A DNA stretch of 64,000 nt from Clostridia bacterium (GTDB lineage Bacteria > Bacillota > Clostridia > Oscillospirales > CAG-272). How positions within the stretch are numbered: the stretch's first letter is position 1; every line of letters starts with the position of its first letter. Positions 47,394 to 57,300 of this stretch are shown here, piece after piece. A program made the translations under genes and the position numbers. A model generated the notes under the pieces. That model had not been told where the DNA came from. It ran no database searches and saw only the letters and a program-made list of their open reading frames with translations. The DNA lies in NCBI GenBank assembly GCA_017461365.1, contig JAFTYG010000003.1, forward strand, positions 62,001-126,000, in the 5' to 3' direction.

Positions 47394-48626
47394 ATGAACA
47401 AGTACAGAGATTACGATAACTACTTAAAGGAAGTTCCCTCTAAGGACGGATATTTCGGTGAATATGGCGGCTCTTTTTTACCGCCCGAGCTTATTCCCGC
47501 ATTTGAAGAAGCTACAAATGCATATCAGGCGATCGCTCAGTCTGCGCAGTTTATAAACGAACTCAGACGTATCCGCAAGGATTTTCAGGGCAGACCTACG
47601 CCTGTTTACCATTGCGAAAGACTTTCCAAGCTTTTTGGTAACTGCCAGATATATTTGAAGAGAGAAGACCTCAACCACACGGGTGCGCATAAGCTCAATC
47701 ACTGCATGGGTGAAGGACTTCTGGCAAAGTATATGGGCAAGAAAAAGCTTATCGCCGAAACAGGAGCAGGACAGCACGGTGTTGCTCTTGCAACCGCGGC
47801 GGCATATTTCGGAATGAAATGTGATATTTATATGGGTGAGGTAGACATCGAAAAGCAGAAGCCCAACGTAATCAGAATGAAGATGCTCGGCGCAAACGTC
47901 GTCCCCGTTACACACGGTTTAAAGACACTTAAAGAAGCCGTAGATGCCGCATTCGAGGCTTATATGAATGAGTATGAGGATGCTATCTATTGCATCGGCT
48001 CTTGCCTTGGCCCGCATCCTTTCCCCATGATGGTAAGAGACTTCCAATCGGTCATCGGTATTGAAGCAAGAGAGCAATTTTACGAAATGACGGGACATCA
48101 TCCCGACGCTATAACTGCTTGCGTGGGCGGCGGCTCGAATTCTCTCGGTATGTTTACTCCATTTCTTGCTGATCCTGTTGAAATATATGGCGTAGAGCCT
48201 CTTGGAAGAGGTCCTAAAACGGGAGATCACGCGGCAACTATGCAGTTCGGAACCAAAGGAAGACTTCACGGATTTGAAAGCTATTTGTTGCAGGACGAAA
48301 ACGGAGATCCGCTTCCCGTATATTCAATAGCAAGCGGTCTTGACTATCCGGGCGTAGGTCCCGAGCATGCATATCTGCGCGATCTTGGAAGAATACATTA
48401 TGAAACGGCTACCGACGAAGAGGCTATGGAAGCGTTCTTCCTTCTCAGTCGTTATGAGGGTATCATTCCCGCTATCGAAAGCTCGCACGCATTGGCTTAC
48501 GCAATTAAATACGCAAAAGAAAAGAAGAGCGGCTCTATACTTGTATGTCTCTCAGGCAGAGGCGATAAGGATATAGATTACGTTTACGAAAACTACGGTT
48601 GCGGAGAACAGTTCTTCAATAAATGA
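47394..48626 (+). CDS. trpB: Tryptophan synthase beta chain
   Basis: 410 residues, TrpB1 type. [16 protein letters not shown] at the N-terminus, PLP Lys in [14 protein letters not shown] near 95, catalytic Glu in [11 protein letters not shown], and [10 protein letters not shown] binding the PLP phosphate (SLG where AIG is usual). It condenses serine with indole. It follows argF by 20 bases with AGAGGTG as ribosome binding site, and a strong terminator follows. No trpA or other trp gene is present, so it may salvage indole or pair with a TrpA encoded elsewhere; its co-transcription with arginine genes is unexpected. Confidence 0.95.
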   Translation: MNKYRDYDNYLKEVPSKDGYFGEYGGSFLPPELIPAFEEATNAYQAIAQSAQFINELRRIRKDFQGRPTPVYHCERLSKLFGNCQIYLKREDLNHTGAHKLNHCMGEGLLAKYMGKKKLIAETGAGQHGVALATAAAYFGMKCDIYMGEVDIEKQKPNVIRMKMLGANVVPVTHGLKTLKEAVDAAFEAYMNEYEDAIYCIGSCLGPHPFPMMVRDFQSVIGIEAREQFYEMTGHHPDAITACVGGGSNSLGMFTPFLADPVEIYGVEPLGRGPKTGDHAATMQFGTKGRLHGFESYLLQDENGDPLPVYSIASGLDYPGVGPEHAYLRDLGRIHYETATDEEAMEAFFLLSRYEGIIPAIESSHALAYAIKYAKEKKSGSILVCLSGRGDKDIDYVYENYGCGEQFFNK

Positions 48627-48655
48627 TCTTATGCTCCCACAAAAGGAATAAAAAC

Positions 48656-48709
48656 GGTTCTATAGTAAGTGTTGGTTTCACCCCAACATTTATTATAGAA
48701 CCAATTTTT
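48656..48709 (+). terminator. Terminator of the arg-trpB operon
   Basis: A long stem: GGTTCTATA (48656-48664) with TATAGAACC (48694-48702), continuing inward through TAA/TTA to TGTTGG/CCAACA around a short loop, then AATTTTTG. Confidence 0.92.
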
Positions 48710-48763
48710 GTGCTGTCGCATTTACTTTATTAAAAAAATTAGCGTTTATCATCGTTTTTTCTG

Positions 48764-48792
48764 TTGACTTTACATTCCGTTTATGGTATAAT
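48764..48792 (+). promoter_or_regulatory. Sigma-A promoter of the purine operon
   Basis: TTGACT (48764-48769), 17-base spacer ending TATGG, TATAAT (48787-48792). The start near 48799 is directly before the ZTP riboswitch. Confidence 0.85.
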
Positions 48793-48808
48793 ATGCAGTG
48801 TAAAGGAG

Positions 48809-48922
48809 CTTATTGCGACCGGCGGAGTTTGTGGAATCAACCACAGTGGGAACAATAGGCAATACAGCCGACCGCCTGGGCAAGCCTGTTTGTTTTAGGA
48901 TAGGTTTGTCCGTATTTTTATT
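48809..48922 (+). promoter_or_regulatory. ZTP riboswitch (pfl motif) with terminator, controlling purE
   Basis: The 3' conserved core CCGCCTGGGCA is at 48872-48882, and the 5' conserved part with GACCGGCGGA ... GTGGGAACA at 48817-48853. These are the two halves of the pfl/ZTP aptamer, which senses ZMP/ZTP when 10-formyl-tetrahydrofolate is short. GGGCAAGCCT (48878-48887) can instead pair with AGGTTTGTCC (48902-48911) followed by TATTTTTATTT, a terminator that would compete with the aptamer's final hairpin, so ligand should switch the operon on. Both AICAR formyltransferase and GAR formyltransferase, the folate-using steps, are in this operon. Confidence 0.9.
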
Positions 48923-48937
48923 TAACGGAGGAGCATT

Positions 48938-49432
48938 ATGAAAAAGATCGGTATTGTAATGGGAAGTGACAGCGACCTTCCTATCGTAAAAAAAGCTATT
49001 GATACACTTACAGAGTTTGACGTGCCTTTTGAGATTCATGTATATTCGGCACACAGAACGCCTGTAGAAGCAAAGGAATTTTCCGCAAATGCAAGAGCAA
49101 ACGGATTTGGCGCTATTATAGCCGCCGCGGGAATGGCAGCTCACCTTGCGGGAGCTATTGCGGCTAACACTACGCTTCCCGTTATAGGTATCCCGGTTTG
49201 TTCTAAAAATCTCGGCGGTATGGAAGCGCTTCTCGCCACAGTACAGATGCCCTCGGGTATTCCCGTAGCTACGGTTGCAATAGACGGAGCTACAAACGCG
49301 GCTCTTTTGGCTATACAAATGCTTGCGATAACCGATAAGGAGCTTGCGGACAAGCTCGATGCAAAACGCAGAGCAGCTACCGAAGCAGTTCTTGAAAAGA
49401 ACAAGAACATAGAGGCTCAATTCAATAAGTAA
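48938..49432 (+). CDS. purE: N5-carboxyaminoimidazole ribonucleotide mutase
   Basis: 164 residues. [15 protein letters not shown] and the [14 protein letters not shown] motif with the catalytic His are the PurE core, then [17 protein letters not shown]. It matches class I (N5-CAIR mutase) length and motifs, which normally works with PurK; no purK is in the window. ACGGAGGAG lies before the ATG. First gene after the ZTP riboswitch. Confidence 0.95.
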   Translation: MKKIGIVMGSDSDLPIVKKAIDTLTEFDVPFEIHVYSAHRTPVEAKEFSANARANGFGAIIAAAGMAAHLAGAIAANTTLPVIGIPVCSKNLGGMEALLATVQMPSGIPVATVAIDGATNAALLAIQMLAITDKELADKLDAKRRAATEAVLEKNKNIEAQFNK

Positions 49433-49462
49433 TCAATAATCAGACATAAAAGGAGAATGAAA

Positions 49463-50500
49463 ATGAAAAGTTACAGTGAAAGCTACAAGGCAGCAGGCGT
49501 AGATATAACCGCAGGATATAAAGCTGTTGAGCTTATGAAATCTCACATTGCAAGAACAATGACAAGCGGTGTCGTTTCGGATATAGGCGGATTTGGCGGA
49601 CTGTTTGAGCTTGATATTGAAAATATAAAGAAGCCCGTGCTCGTCAGCGGAACTGATGGCGTTGGTACAAAGCTAAAAATAGCGTTTATCATGGATAAGC
49701 ACGACACCGTCGGTATTGACTGTGTTGCAATGTGTGTAAACGACATTATCTGTTGCGGTGCAAAGCCCCTTATTTTCCTTGACTATATAGCTTGCGGAAA
49801 AAATGTGCCCGAGAGGATCGCAGCTATCGTTTCAGGCGTTGCTGAAGGCTGTGTTCAGGCAGGTTGCGCCCTTATCGGCGGTGAAACGGCGGAAATGCCC
49901 GGCTTCTATCCCGAAAACGAATACGACCTTGCGGGATATTCCACAGGCGTCGTTGATAAGTGCAAGATTCTTAACAATAAAGAGATCAAGGAAGGAGACG
50001 TTATTATCGCGCTTCCTTCAAGTGGCGTTCACTCAAATGGATTTTCGCTTGTACGAAAGGTATTTGACGTAGAATCTGCCGATATTACCCGTCCTTGCGC
50101 TGAGCTTGGCGGTAAATCTATCGGTGAAGTTCTCCTGACACCTACAAAAATATATGTAAAGCCTATGCTTAAGCTCTTTGACGAGGTTAAAGTAAAGGCA
50201 GTTTCACACATTACAGGCGGCGGATTTTATGAAAATATCCCGAGAAGCATCCCTAAGGGATATTCAGCGAAAATAGCTAAGAACGATGTCCGCGTGCTTC
50301 CTATTTTCGAGCTTATCGAAAAAACAGGAAAAATTGATAACCGCGATATGTTCAACACCTTTAACATGGGTGTCGGAATGAGCGCAGTAGTTGATAAAAA
50401 TGATGCTGATCACGCCATAGAGGTGCTTAACTCTTGTGGTGTTGATGCGTACGTTCTCGGTGAAATAGTTAAATCGGATGAAGGAGTTATCCTTTATTGA
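49463..50500 (+). CDS. purM: Phosphoribosylformylglycinamidine cyclo-ligase (AIR synthetase)
   Basis: 345 residues. Closes FGAM to AIR with [22 protein letters not shown] at the N-terminus, [14 protein letters not shown], and [11 protein letters not shown] are signatures of the PurM/PurL superfamily. Of two in-frame ATGs, 49463 has AAGGAG at a proper 7-base spacing; 49457 lies too close to it. Confidence 0.97.
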   Translation: MKSYSESYKAAGVDITAGYKAVELMKSHIARTMTSGVVSDIGGFGGLFELDIENIKKPVLVSGTDGVGTKLKIAFIMDKHDTVGIDCVAMCVNDIICCGAKPLIFLDYIACGKNVPERIAAIVSGVAEGCVQAGCALIGGETAEMPGFYPENEYDLAGYSTGVVDKCKILNNKEIKEGDVIIALPSSGVHSNGFSLVRKVFDVESADITRPCAELGGKSIGEVLLTPTKIYVKPMLKLFDEVKVKAVSHITGGGFYENIPRSIPKGYSAKIAKNDVRVLPIFELIEKTGKIDNRDMFNTFNMGVGMSAVVDKNDADHAIEVLNSCGVDAYVLGEIVKSDEGVILY

Positions 50501-50523
50501 GTAAACACAGGGAGGTATAATTT

Positions 50524-51150
50524 ATGGCTTCTGAAAATAAAGTTAAAATTGCAGTTCTTGTATCAGGCGGAGGTACTAATCTTCAGGCGTTGATAGACGC
50601 TCAGAAATCGGGCATTATCAAACACGGAGAAATATCTCTTGTTGTTTCAAACAATCCCGAAGCATATGCAATAACAAGAGCTGATCAGGCAAATATACCG
50701 AGCGAGATAATTTCAAGCAAAGAATATAACGAACAGGCGACTTTTGAAGCGAAGCTAATTGAGACTCTTGAAAAGAATAATATCGAGCTTATAGTTCTTG
50801 CGGGATTTATGAGAATATTGAGCGCAAACTTCACATCAAGGTATCCCAAAAGAATAATCAACGTACATCCTTCGCTTATTCCTGCATTCTGCGGAAAGGG
50901 CTTTTACGGACTCAAGGTCCATGAAGCGGCACTTGCTTACGGTGTAAAAGTAACGGGCGCTACGGTACATTTTGTGAACGAGATCCCCGACGGCGGAGAG
51001 ATCATTCTTCAAAAAAGCGTTTGTGTAAAGAAAGGCGAAACAGCGGAAAGCCTTCAGCAAAGGGTAATGAGGCAGTCTGAATGGGTAATACTGCCGCGAG
51101 CTGTCGAGCTTGTATCAAGAGACATCATTTCGGAAAGGAAAGAAAAATAA
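50524..51150 (+). CDS. purN: Phosphoribosylglycinamide formyltransferase
   Basis: 208 residues. Formylates GAR with 10-formyl-THF. VLVSGGGTNLQALIDA binds the ribotide phosphate; the catalytic Asn-His-Asp set is visible in INVHPSLIPAFCGKGFYG and NEIPDGGEIILQ. GGGAGGT precedes the ATG. The next ATG immediately follows its stop. Confidence 0.97.
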   Translation: MASENKVKIAVLVSGGGTNLQALIDAQKSGIIKHGEISLVVSNNPEAYAITRADQANIPSEIISSKEYNEQATFEAKLIETLEKNNIELIVLAGFMRILSANFTSRYPKRIINVHPSLIPAFCGKGFYGLKVHEAALAYGVKVTGATVHFVNEIPDGGEIILQKSVCVKKGETAESLQQRVMRQSEWVILPRAVELVSRDIISERKEK

Positions 51151-51870
51151 ATGGGTATATATAACGTAGCAAATATGGGAGATATTCTGAGCAAAAATAC
51201 ATATCCGGGACGTGGAATAGTTATCGGAAAAACTCCCGATGGAAGCAAAGCCGTATTCGCATACTTTATCATGGGAAGAAGCGAAAACAGCAGAAACCGT
51301 ATCTTTATCGAAAACGGAGACGATGTTGTCATCCATCCCTTTGACGCTTCAAAGGTCGAGGATCCGTCTCTCATTATTTACTCTCCTATACGCAAGCTTG
51401 AAAACAAGGTAATAGTAACAAACGGAGATCAAACAGATACCGTTTATGACGGTCTTGTTTCGGCAAAGAGCTTTGAAGAGGCTTTGCGTTCGCGTTGCTT
51501 TGAGCCCGATGCGCCCAATTTCACTCCCAGAATAAGCGGAATACTTGAATTTTGCAATTCTGATTTCACTTACAAGATGAGTATTCTTAAAAGCGGAGAC
51601 GAAAAGGGAAGCGTATGCAACCGTTACACCTTTGAATATACTCCCATAAACGGTCTCGGTCACTTTATTCACACTTATAACTGTGACGGCAATCCCATCC
51701 CTACGTTCACAGGAGAGCCTGAGAGAGTTGAAATATCAGATAGCATCGATGAGTACGCCGAGCTTCTTTGGAATAATCTTAACGAAAAGAATAAAATATC
51801 TCTGTATGTGAGATACATTGATCTTACCGACGGATCCGTGGAAAACAGAATGATCAATAAAAACGCTTGA
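51151..51870 (+). CDS. purO: IMP cyclohydrolase, archaeal PurO type
   Basis: 239 residues of the IMP_cyclohyd family first known as archaeal PurO, unrelated in fold to the N-terminal domain of PurH. YPGRGIVIGKTPDG, AYFIMGRSENSRNRIF and the TPRISGILEF segment mark it. It should close FAICAR to IMP, the last step. It sits between purN and a stand-alone AICAR formyltransferase, so the two together replace fused PurH. GGAAAGG in the purN tail is the probable ribosome binding site. Confidence 0.88.
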   Translation: MGIYNVANMGDILSKNTYPGRGIVIGKTPDGSKAVFAYFIMGRSENSRNRIFIENGDDVVIHPFDASKVEDPSLIIYSPIRKLENKVIVTNGDQTDTVYDGLVSAKSFEEALRSRCFEPDAPNFTPRISGILEFCNSDFTYKMSILKSGDEKGSVCNRYTFEYTPINGLGHFIHTYNCDGNPIPTFTGEPERVEISDSIDEYAELLWNNLNEKNKISLYVRYIDLTDGSVENRMINKNA

Positions 51871-51881
51871 GGTAATAAACT

Positions 51882-53066
51882 ATGAAGGAATTTGAATTAA
51901 AATACGGATGTAATCCCAATCAAAAGCCCGCAAAGATCCTTATGGATAACGGCAAGGAACTTCCTATCGAGATACTTTGCGGCAAGCCGGGATATATTAA
52001 CTTTCTTGATGCGTTCAACAGTTGGCAGCTTGTAAAGGAGCTTAAAGAAGCAACGGGTATGCCTTGCGCCACCTCTTTCAAGCATGTAAGTCCTACGTCG
52101 GCGGCTGTTGGTCTGCCTCTTTCGGATACGTTAAAAAAGGCTTGCTTTGTCGACGATATTGAAGGGCTTGATGACTCTCCCTTAGCTTGTGCTTACGCGA
52201 GAGCGAGAGGAACCGACAGAATGTCCTCATTCGGTGACTGGGTAGCTCTCAGCGACGTTTGCGATAAAACGACCGCGCTTATCCTCAAAAGAGAAGTATC
52301 CGACGGTATAATAGCACCAGGTTACACAGATGAGGCGCTTGAGATACTCCGTACAAAGAAGAAGGGCAACTACAATATCGTAAAGATCGATGCCGACTAC
52401 GTTCCCGATCCTATTGAACGCAAGCAGGTGTACGGAGTTACATTCGAGCAGGGAAGAAATAATTTTGAAATAAACAAAGAGCTTCTTTCGAATATCGTTA
52501 CAGAAAATAAGAATATACCCGAAGAGGCGGTTCTCGATCTTGTCATTGCTTTGATTACTCTCAAATACACACAGTCCAATTCCGTATGCTTCGCTTATAA
52601 CGGACAGGCTATCGGTGTAGGTGCAGGACAACAGTCAAGAATACACTGTACGCGTCTTGCGGGAAATAAGGCTGATATTTGGCATCTGAGACAGCACCCC
52701 AAGGTGCTTGCACTTCCTTTTCTCGATACGCTTGGACGTCCAGACAGAGATAACACCATCGACGTATATATATCTGACGAATGTGACGACGTTCTTGCAG
52801 AGGGTAGATGGCAGAATTACTTTAAGTACAAGCCCGAGGCTCTTACATCAGCAGAAAAGAAGGAATATCTTGCATCAATTACAGGAGTTTCCGTTGGAAG
52901 TGATGCTTTCTTCCCGTTTGGTGACAACATTGAAAGAGCAAGAAAGAGCGGTGTAACGTATATCGCAGAGCCCGGCGGTTCAATACGCGATGACAACGTT
53001 ATAGACGTCTGCAACAATTACGGAATGGTAATGTGCTTCACTGGCATGAGACTTTTCCATCACTGA
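51882..53066 (+). CDS. Stand-alone AICAR formyltransferase (PurH C-domain homologue)
   Basis: 394 residues homologous to the AICARFT part of PurH only; the MGS-like cyclohydrolase domain is missing. LKYGCNPNQKPAKI at the start, the catalytic Lys-His in TSFKHVSPTSAAVG near 66-79, CAYARARGTDRMSSFGDW recognised from ARARGTDRMSSFG, and GAGQQSRIHCTRLA near 246 are conserved. Uses 10-formyl-THF to make FAICAR for the PurO-type enzyme encoded 11 bases upstream. Ends GMRLFHH, as in PurH proteins. Confidence 0.93.
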   Translation: MKEFELKYGCNPNQKPAKILMDNGKELPIEILCGKPGYINFLDAFNSWQLVKELKEATGMPCATSFKHVSPTSAAVGLPLSDTLKKACFVDDIEGLDDSPLACAYARARGTDRMSSFGDWVALSDVCDKTTALILKREVSDGIIAPGYTDEALEILRTKKKGNYNIVKIDADYVPDPIERKQVYGVTFEQGRNNFEINKELLSNIVTENKNIPEEAVLDLVIALITLKYTQSNSVCFAYNGQAIGVGAGQQSRIHCTRLAGNKADIWHLRQHPKVLALPFLDTLGRPDRDNTIDVYISDECDDVLAEGRWQNYFKYKPEALTSAEKKEYLASITGVSVGSDAFFPFGDNIERARKSGVTYIAEPGGSIRDDNVIDVCNNYGMVMCFTGMRLFHH

Positions 53067-53088
53067 TTTTGCAAGGAGTTAAAGCAAA

Positions 53089-54357
53089 ATGAAAATAATG
53101 GTAGTTGGCGGTGGCGGCAGAGAGCACGCCATCATCAAAAAAATAAAGCAGAGCCCCTTGGCAGAAGAAATATTCGTTCTCCCCGGAAATGCGGGCATGA
53201 AGAACGACGCTACTTGTGTTGACATAGGAGCAAAGGATCTTGACGGTATCGTAGCGTTCGCAAAGGAAAACAAAATAGATTACGCTATCGTAGCTCCCGA
53301 TGATCCTCTTGTACTCGGCGCTGTTGACAGACTTAACGAAATAGGAATTCCTTGCTTTGGGCCTAAGGAAAATGCCGCGATAATCGAGGGCAGTAAGATA
53401 TTTTCAAAAAATCTTATGAAGAAGTATAACATCCCTACGGCTAAATATGAAGTGTTTACCGATATGGATGCTGCGCTCAAGTATCTTGAAAATGAAACCT
53501 ATCCAACAGTTATTAAAGCCGACGGATTGGCGCTCGGAAAAGGCGTTGTTATAGCTATGAACAAAGAAGAAGCGACAGAGGCGATACATTCTATGATGGA
53601 AGACCGTATGTTCGGAGACAGCGGAAGCCGTGTCGTTATTGAGGAATTTTTGACGGGCCCTGAAGTATCCGTACTTGCGTTTACAGACGGTAATACAGTA
53701 ATACCCATGATCTCCTCAATGGATCACAAGAGAGCGCTTGATAACGATATGGGACTTAACACAGGCGGTATGGGAACTATTGCGCCAAATCCTTACTATA
53801 CTAAGGATATAGCTGCTATTTGTATGAAGGATATTTTTCTTCCCACGATCAATGCCATGAATGAGGAAGGTCGCACGTTCAAGGGCTGCCTTTACTTCGG
53901 CCTTATGATAACCCCTAAAGGCCCCAAGGTAATAGAATACAATTGCCGATTCGGAGATCCCGAAACACAGGTAGTTTTGCCTTTGCTTGAGAGCGATCTC
54001 CTTGAAGTCATGATGGCTTGTACAAACGGAACGCTCGATAAGACCGAGGTAAAATTCTCGGATAATTCTGCGTGCTGTGTAATTATGGCATCGGGCGGAT
54101 ACCCAAAATCATACAAGAGCGGATTTGAAATAACTGTTTCGGACGGTATGACTGCGGACATTTATTTTGCGGGCGCAAAGGATTCGGACGGTAAGCTCGT
54201 TACCGCGGGCGGACGCGTTCTTGGTGTTACCGCCGTTGAAAAAGACCTTGCTTTTGCCATAGACAAGGCGTATGAAAACGTAAAGAAAGTCAATTTTGAG
54301 GGTGCGCATTACCGCAAGGACATCGGTAAGAGAGCTATGGCGGCATCCGCAAACTAA
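53089..54357 (+). CDS. purD: Phosphoribosylamine-glycine ligase
   Basis: 422 residues, ATP-grasp enzyme making GAR. VVGGGGREHAI at the N-terminus, FGPKENAAIIEGSKIFSK, the ATP-grasp core ALGKGVVIA, and the metal-binding EYNCRFGDPETQVVLPLL recognised from NCRFGDPETQ. CAAGGAG precedes the ATG. purL starts 10 bases later. Confidence 0.97.
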   Translation: MKIMVVGGGGREHAIIKKIKQSPLAEEIFVLPGNAGMKNDATCVDIGAKDLDGIVAFAKENKIDYAIVAPDDPLVLGAVDRLNEIGIPCFGPKENAAIIEGSKIFSKNLMKKYNIPTAKYEVFTDMDAALKYLENETYPTVIKADGLALGKGVVIAMNKEEATEAIHSMMEDRMFGDSGSRVVIEEFLTGPEVSVLAFTDGNTVIPMISSMDHKRALDNDMGLNTGGMGTIAPNPYYTKDIAAICMKDIFLPTINAMNEEGRTFKGCLYFGLMITPKGPKVIEYNCRFGDPETQVVLPLLESDLLEVMMACTNGTLDKTEVKFSDNSACCVIMASGGYPKSYKSGFEITVSDGMTADIYFAGAKDSDGKLVTAGGRVLGVTAVEKDLAFAIDKAYENVKKVNFEGAHYRKDIGKRAMAASAN

Positions 54358-54367
54358 AGGAGTATAT

Positions 54368-57300
54368 ATGGTTTACAGAGTTTATGTTGAAAAGAAGAAG
54401 GAGCTTGCAAATGAAGCCCGCAGTCTTTTTAACGAAATTAAAAATCTTCTTTTTATCAATAATCTTAAAGATCTGCGTATGATGAACAGATACGATGTTG
54501 AAAACATCGAAAAGTCGCTGTTTGATTATGCGGTCAATACGGTATTTTCAGAGCCTCAGCTTGATATTGTTACATACGATCTTCCCACGGATAATGCAAC
54601 GATATTCGCAGTTGAATATCTGCCCGGTCAGTTCGATCAACGCGCTGATTCGGCGGCTCAGTGCATTCAGCTCTTTTCTCAGGGTGAGCGTCCCACTGTA
54701 AGAACAGCAAGAATATATATTCTTTACGGAGATCTTACTGCTGAAGAAATAGCCGCTATAAAGAAATACGTTATCAATCCCGTTGAAAGCCGAGAAGCAT
54801 CTTTGGATACAGTAGAAACACTTGCCGTTTCTTATGACATTCCCACAACGGTACAGACGCTTGACGGATTTACCGACCTTGATGAGGACGGTCTTGCAGA
54901 GTTTGTAAAGAAATACGGTCTTGCGATGGATCTTGACGATATTCGCTTCTGCAGAGATTATTTCAAAACAGAGCAGAGAGATCCCACAATTACAGAGATC
55001 CGTATGATAGATACATATTGGTCAGATCACTGCCGTCATACCACATTCCTTACGACAATTGATAACGTCAAGTTCGAGGATAAGCTTCTTGCAAAGGCTT
55101 ATGACGAATATGTAGCTACGCGCAAGGCTCTTGGCAGAACGAAGCCCATAAACCTTATGGATATTGCCACTCTTGCAGTAAAGCATCTTCGCAAGGAGGG
55201 CAAGCTTCCTCATCTTGACGAGTCCGAGGAGATCAACGCTTGTACTGTTAAGATCAAGGTGGATGTCAACGGCGAAGAGCAGGATTGGCTTTTGCTCTTT
55301 AAGAACGAAACTCATAATCATCCCACAGAAATAGAGCCTTTCGGCGGTGCGGCTACTTGTATCGGAGGCGCAATAAGAGATCCTCTGTCTGGAAGATCCT
55401 ATGTTTATGCCGCTATGCGCGTTACGGGCGCGGCAGATCCGAGAAAGCCTGTTGATGAGACTATTCCAGGTAAGCTTCCTCAGAGAAAGATCGTTACTAC
55501 CGCGGCGGCAGGTTATTCCTCTTACGGTAACCAGATAGGTCTTGCGACAGGTCAGGTAGACGAGCTTTATCATGACGGATACGTCGCTAAGCGTTTGGAG
55601 ATTGGCGCAGTTATTGCCGCTGCTCCTGCAAAGAACGTACGCCGTGAGGTTCCCGAGGACGGAGATATTGTTATTCTTCTCGGCGGAAGAACAGGTCGAG
55701 ACGGATGCGGAGGAGCTACGGGTTCTTCGAAATCTCATACTCTTGAGTCTCTTGAGTCATGCGGAGCAGAGGTTCAGAAAGGAAATGCTCCCGAAGAAAG
55801 AAAGCTTCAGCGACTTTTCCGCAACCCCGAGGCATCTGCTATGATCAAGCGTTGCAACGACTTCGGTGCAGGCGGTGTATCTGTTGCGATCGGTGAGCTT
55901 GCAGACGGCCTTTATATCGACCTTAACGCAGTTCCCAAGAAATATGACGGACTTGACGGCACAGAGCTCGCTATAAGTGAGTCTCAGGAAAGAATGGCTG
56001 TTGTCGTTGAAAAGCAGGATGTTCAGCGCTTCATTGATCTTGCTAACAAAGAAAATCTTGAAGCGACGGTTGTTGCTCACGTTACAGCAGAGCCTCGTCT
56101 TGTTATGAATTGGAACGGTCAAACGATAGTCAATGTTTCAAGAGAATTTCTCAATTCCAACGGCGCCGAAAAGCATATAGAAGTCGTAGCGGCCAAGCCT
56201 ATGTCATTTGATAGGAAGGCTGACGGTAGCTTTACAGAAATGATGAACAAGCTCCCGAAGGACCTAAATATCTGCTCGAAGCGCGGACTTGTTGAGCGCT
56301 TTGACTCCACTATAGGAGCGGGTACCGTCACTATGCCTTATGGCGGTAAGACACAAAGCACGCCTTCTCAGGTAATGGTAAACAAGGTATCGGTCGAAGC
56401 GGCTATAACAGATACCTGTTCCTTTATGGCGTGGGGATATAATCCTTTCATTTCCGAAAATAGTCCTTATCACGGAGCATATCTTGCTGTTGTTGAATCT
56501 GTATCCAAGCTCATCGCGGGTGGAGCAGAATATAAGGACGTATATCTTACGTTCCAAGAATATTTTGAAAAGCCTTTGAAGGACTCCAAGCGTTGGGGCA
56601 AGCCCATGTCGGCGCTTCTAGGCGCATTTATGGCGCAGAAGGATTTTGGAATCGGCGCTATCGGTGGTAAGGACTCTATGAGCGGTAGCTTTGAAAATAT
56701 CGACGTTCCTCCCACGCTTGTATCCTTCGCCGTTACCACAGGAAAGGTATCTCAGGTAGTAACGCCCGAATTCAAAGCGGCAGGACACAATGTATATCTT
56801 TTGAAACCTGAATATACAAAAGACGGTCTGCCTTGCGCAAAATCTCAGATGGCGCTTTACGATAAGATATACGGACTTGCTAAAGAAGGAAAAGCAGTTT
56901 CTGTCTACACACCTACCTATGGAGGCGTTGCCGAGGGTATAATGAAAATGTGCTTCGGTAATAATATAGGCTTTAAATACGCTAACGAAATTGCTCTCAA
57001 TGAAATTTTCGGTTATAATTATGGCGCGTTTATAGTTGAGACGGCTGACGGCTGTGAACTTGATGAAACACTTCTCGGAACTACTGATCAAAGCTACGTT
57101 ATCTCCTATAACGGTGAACATATTGCGCTCGCTGACGTCTACAAAGATTATGAAAATACACTTGAGAGCGTTTATCCTACGAATGCATCGGAAGCAAAGA
57201 ACAATATTCCTGCGTTCTCTTATAATAAAAAGAGCAATGTAGCTCCCGCGATCCTCTGCAAGAAGCCCAAGGTACTTATTCCCGTATTCCCCGGAACAAA

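Noticed and set aside
48809..48922. Guanine or PRPP-type purine riboswitch before purE
   Set aside because: The CCGCCTGGGCA core and the 5' half identify the ZTP (pfl) class instead.
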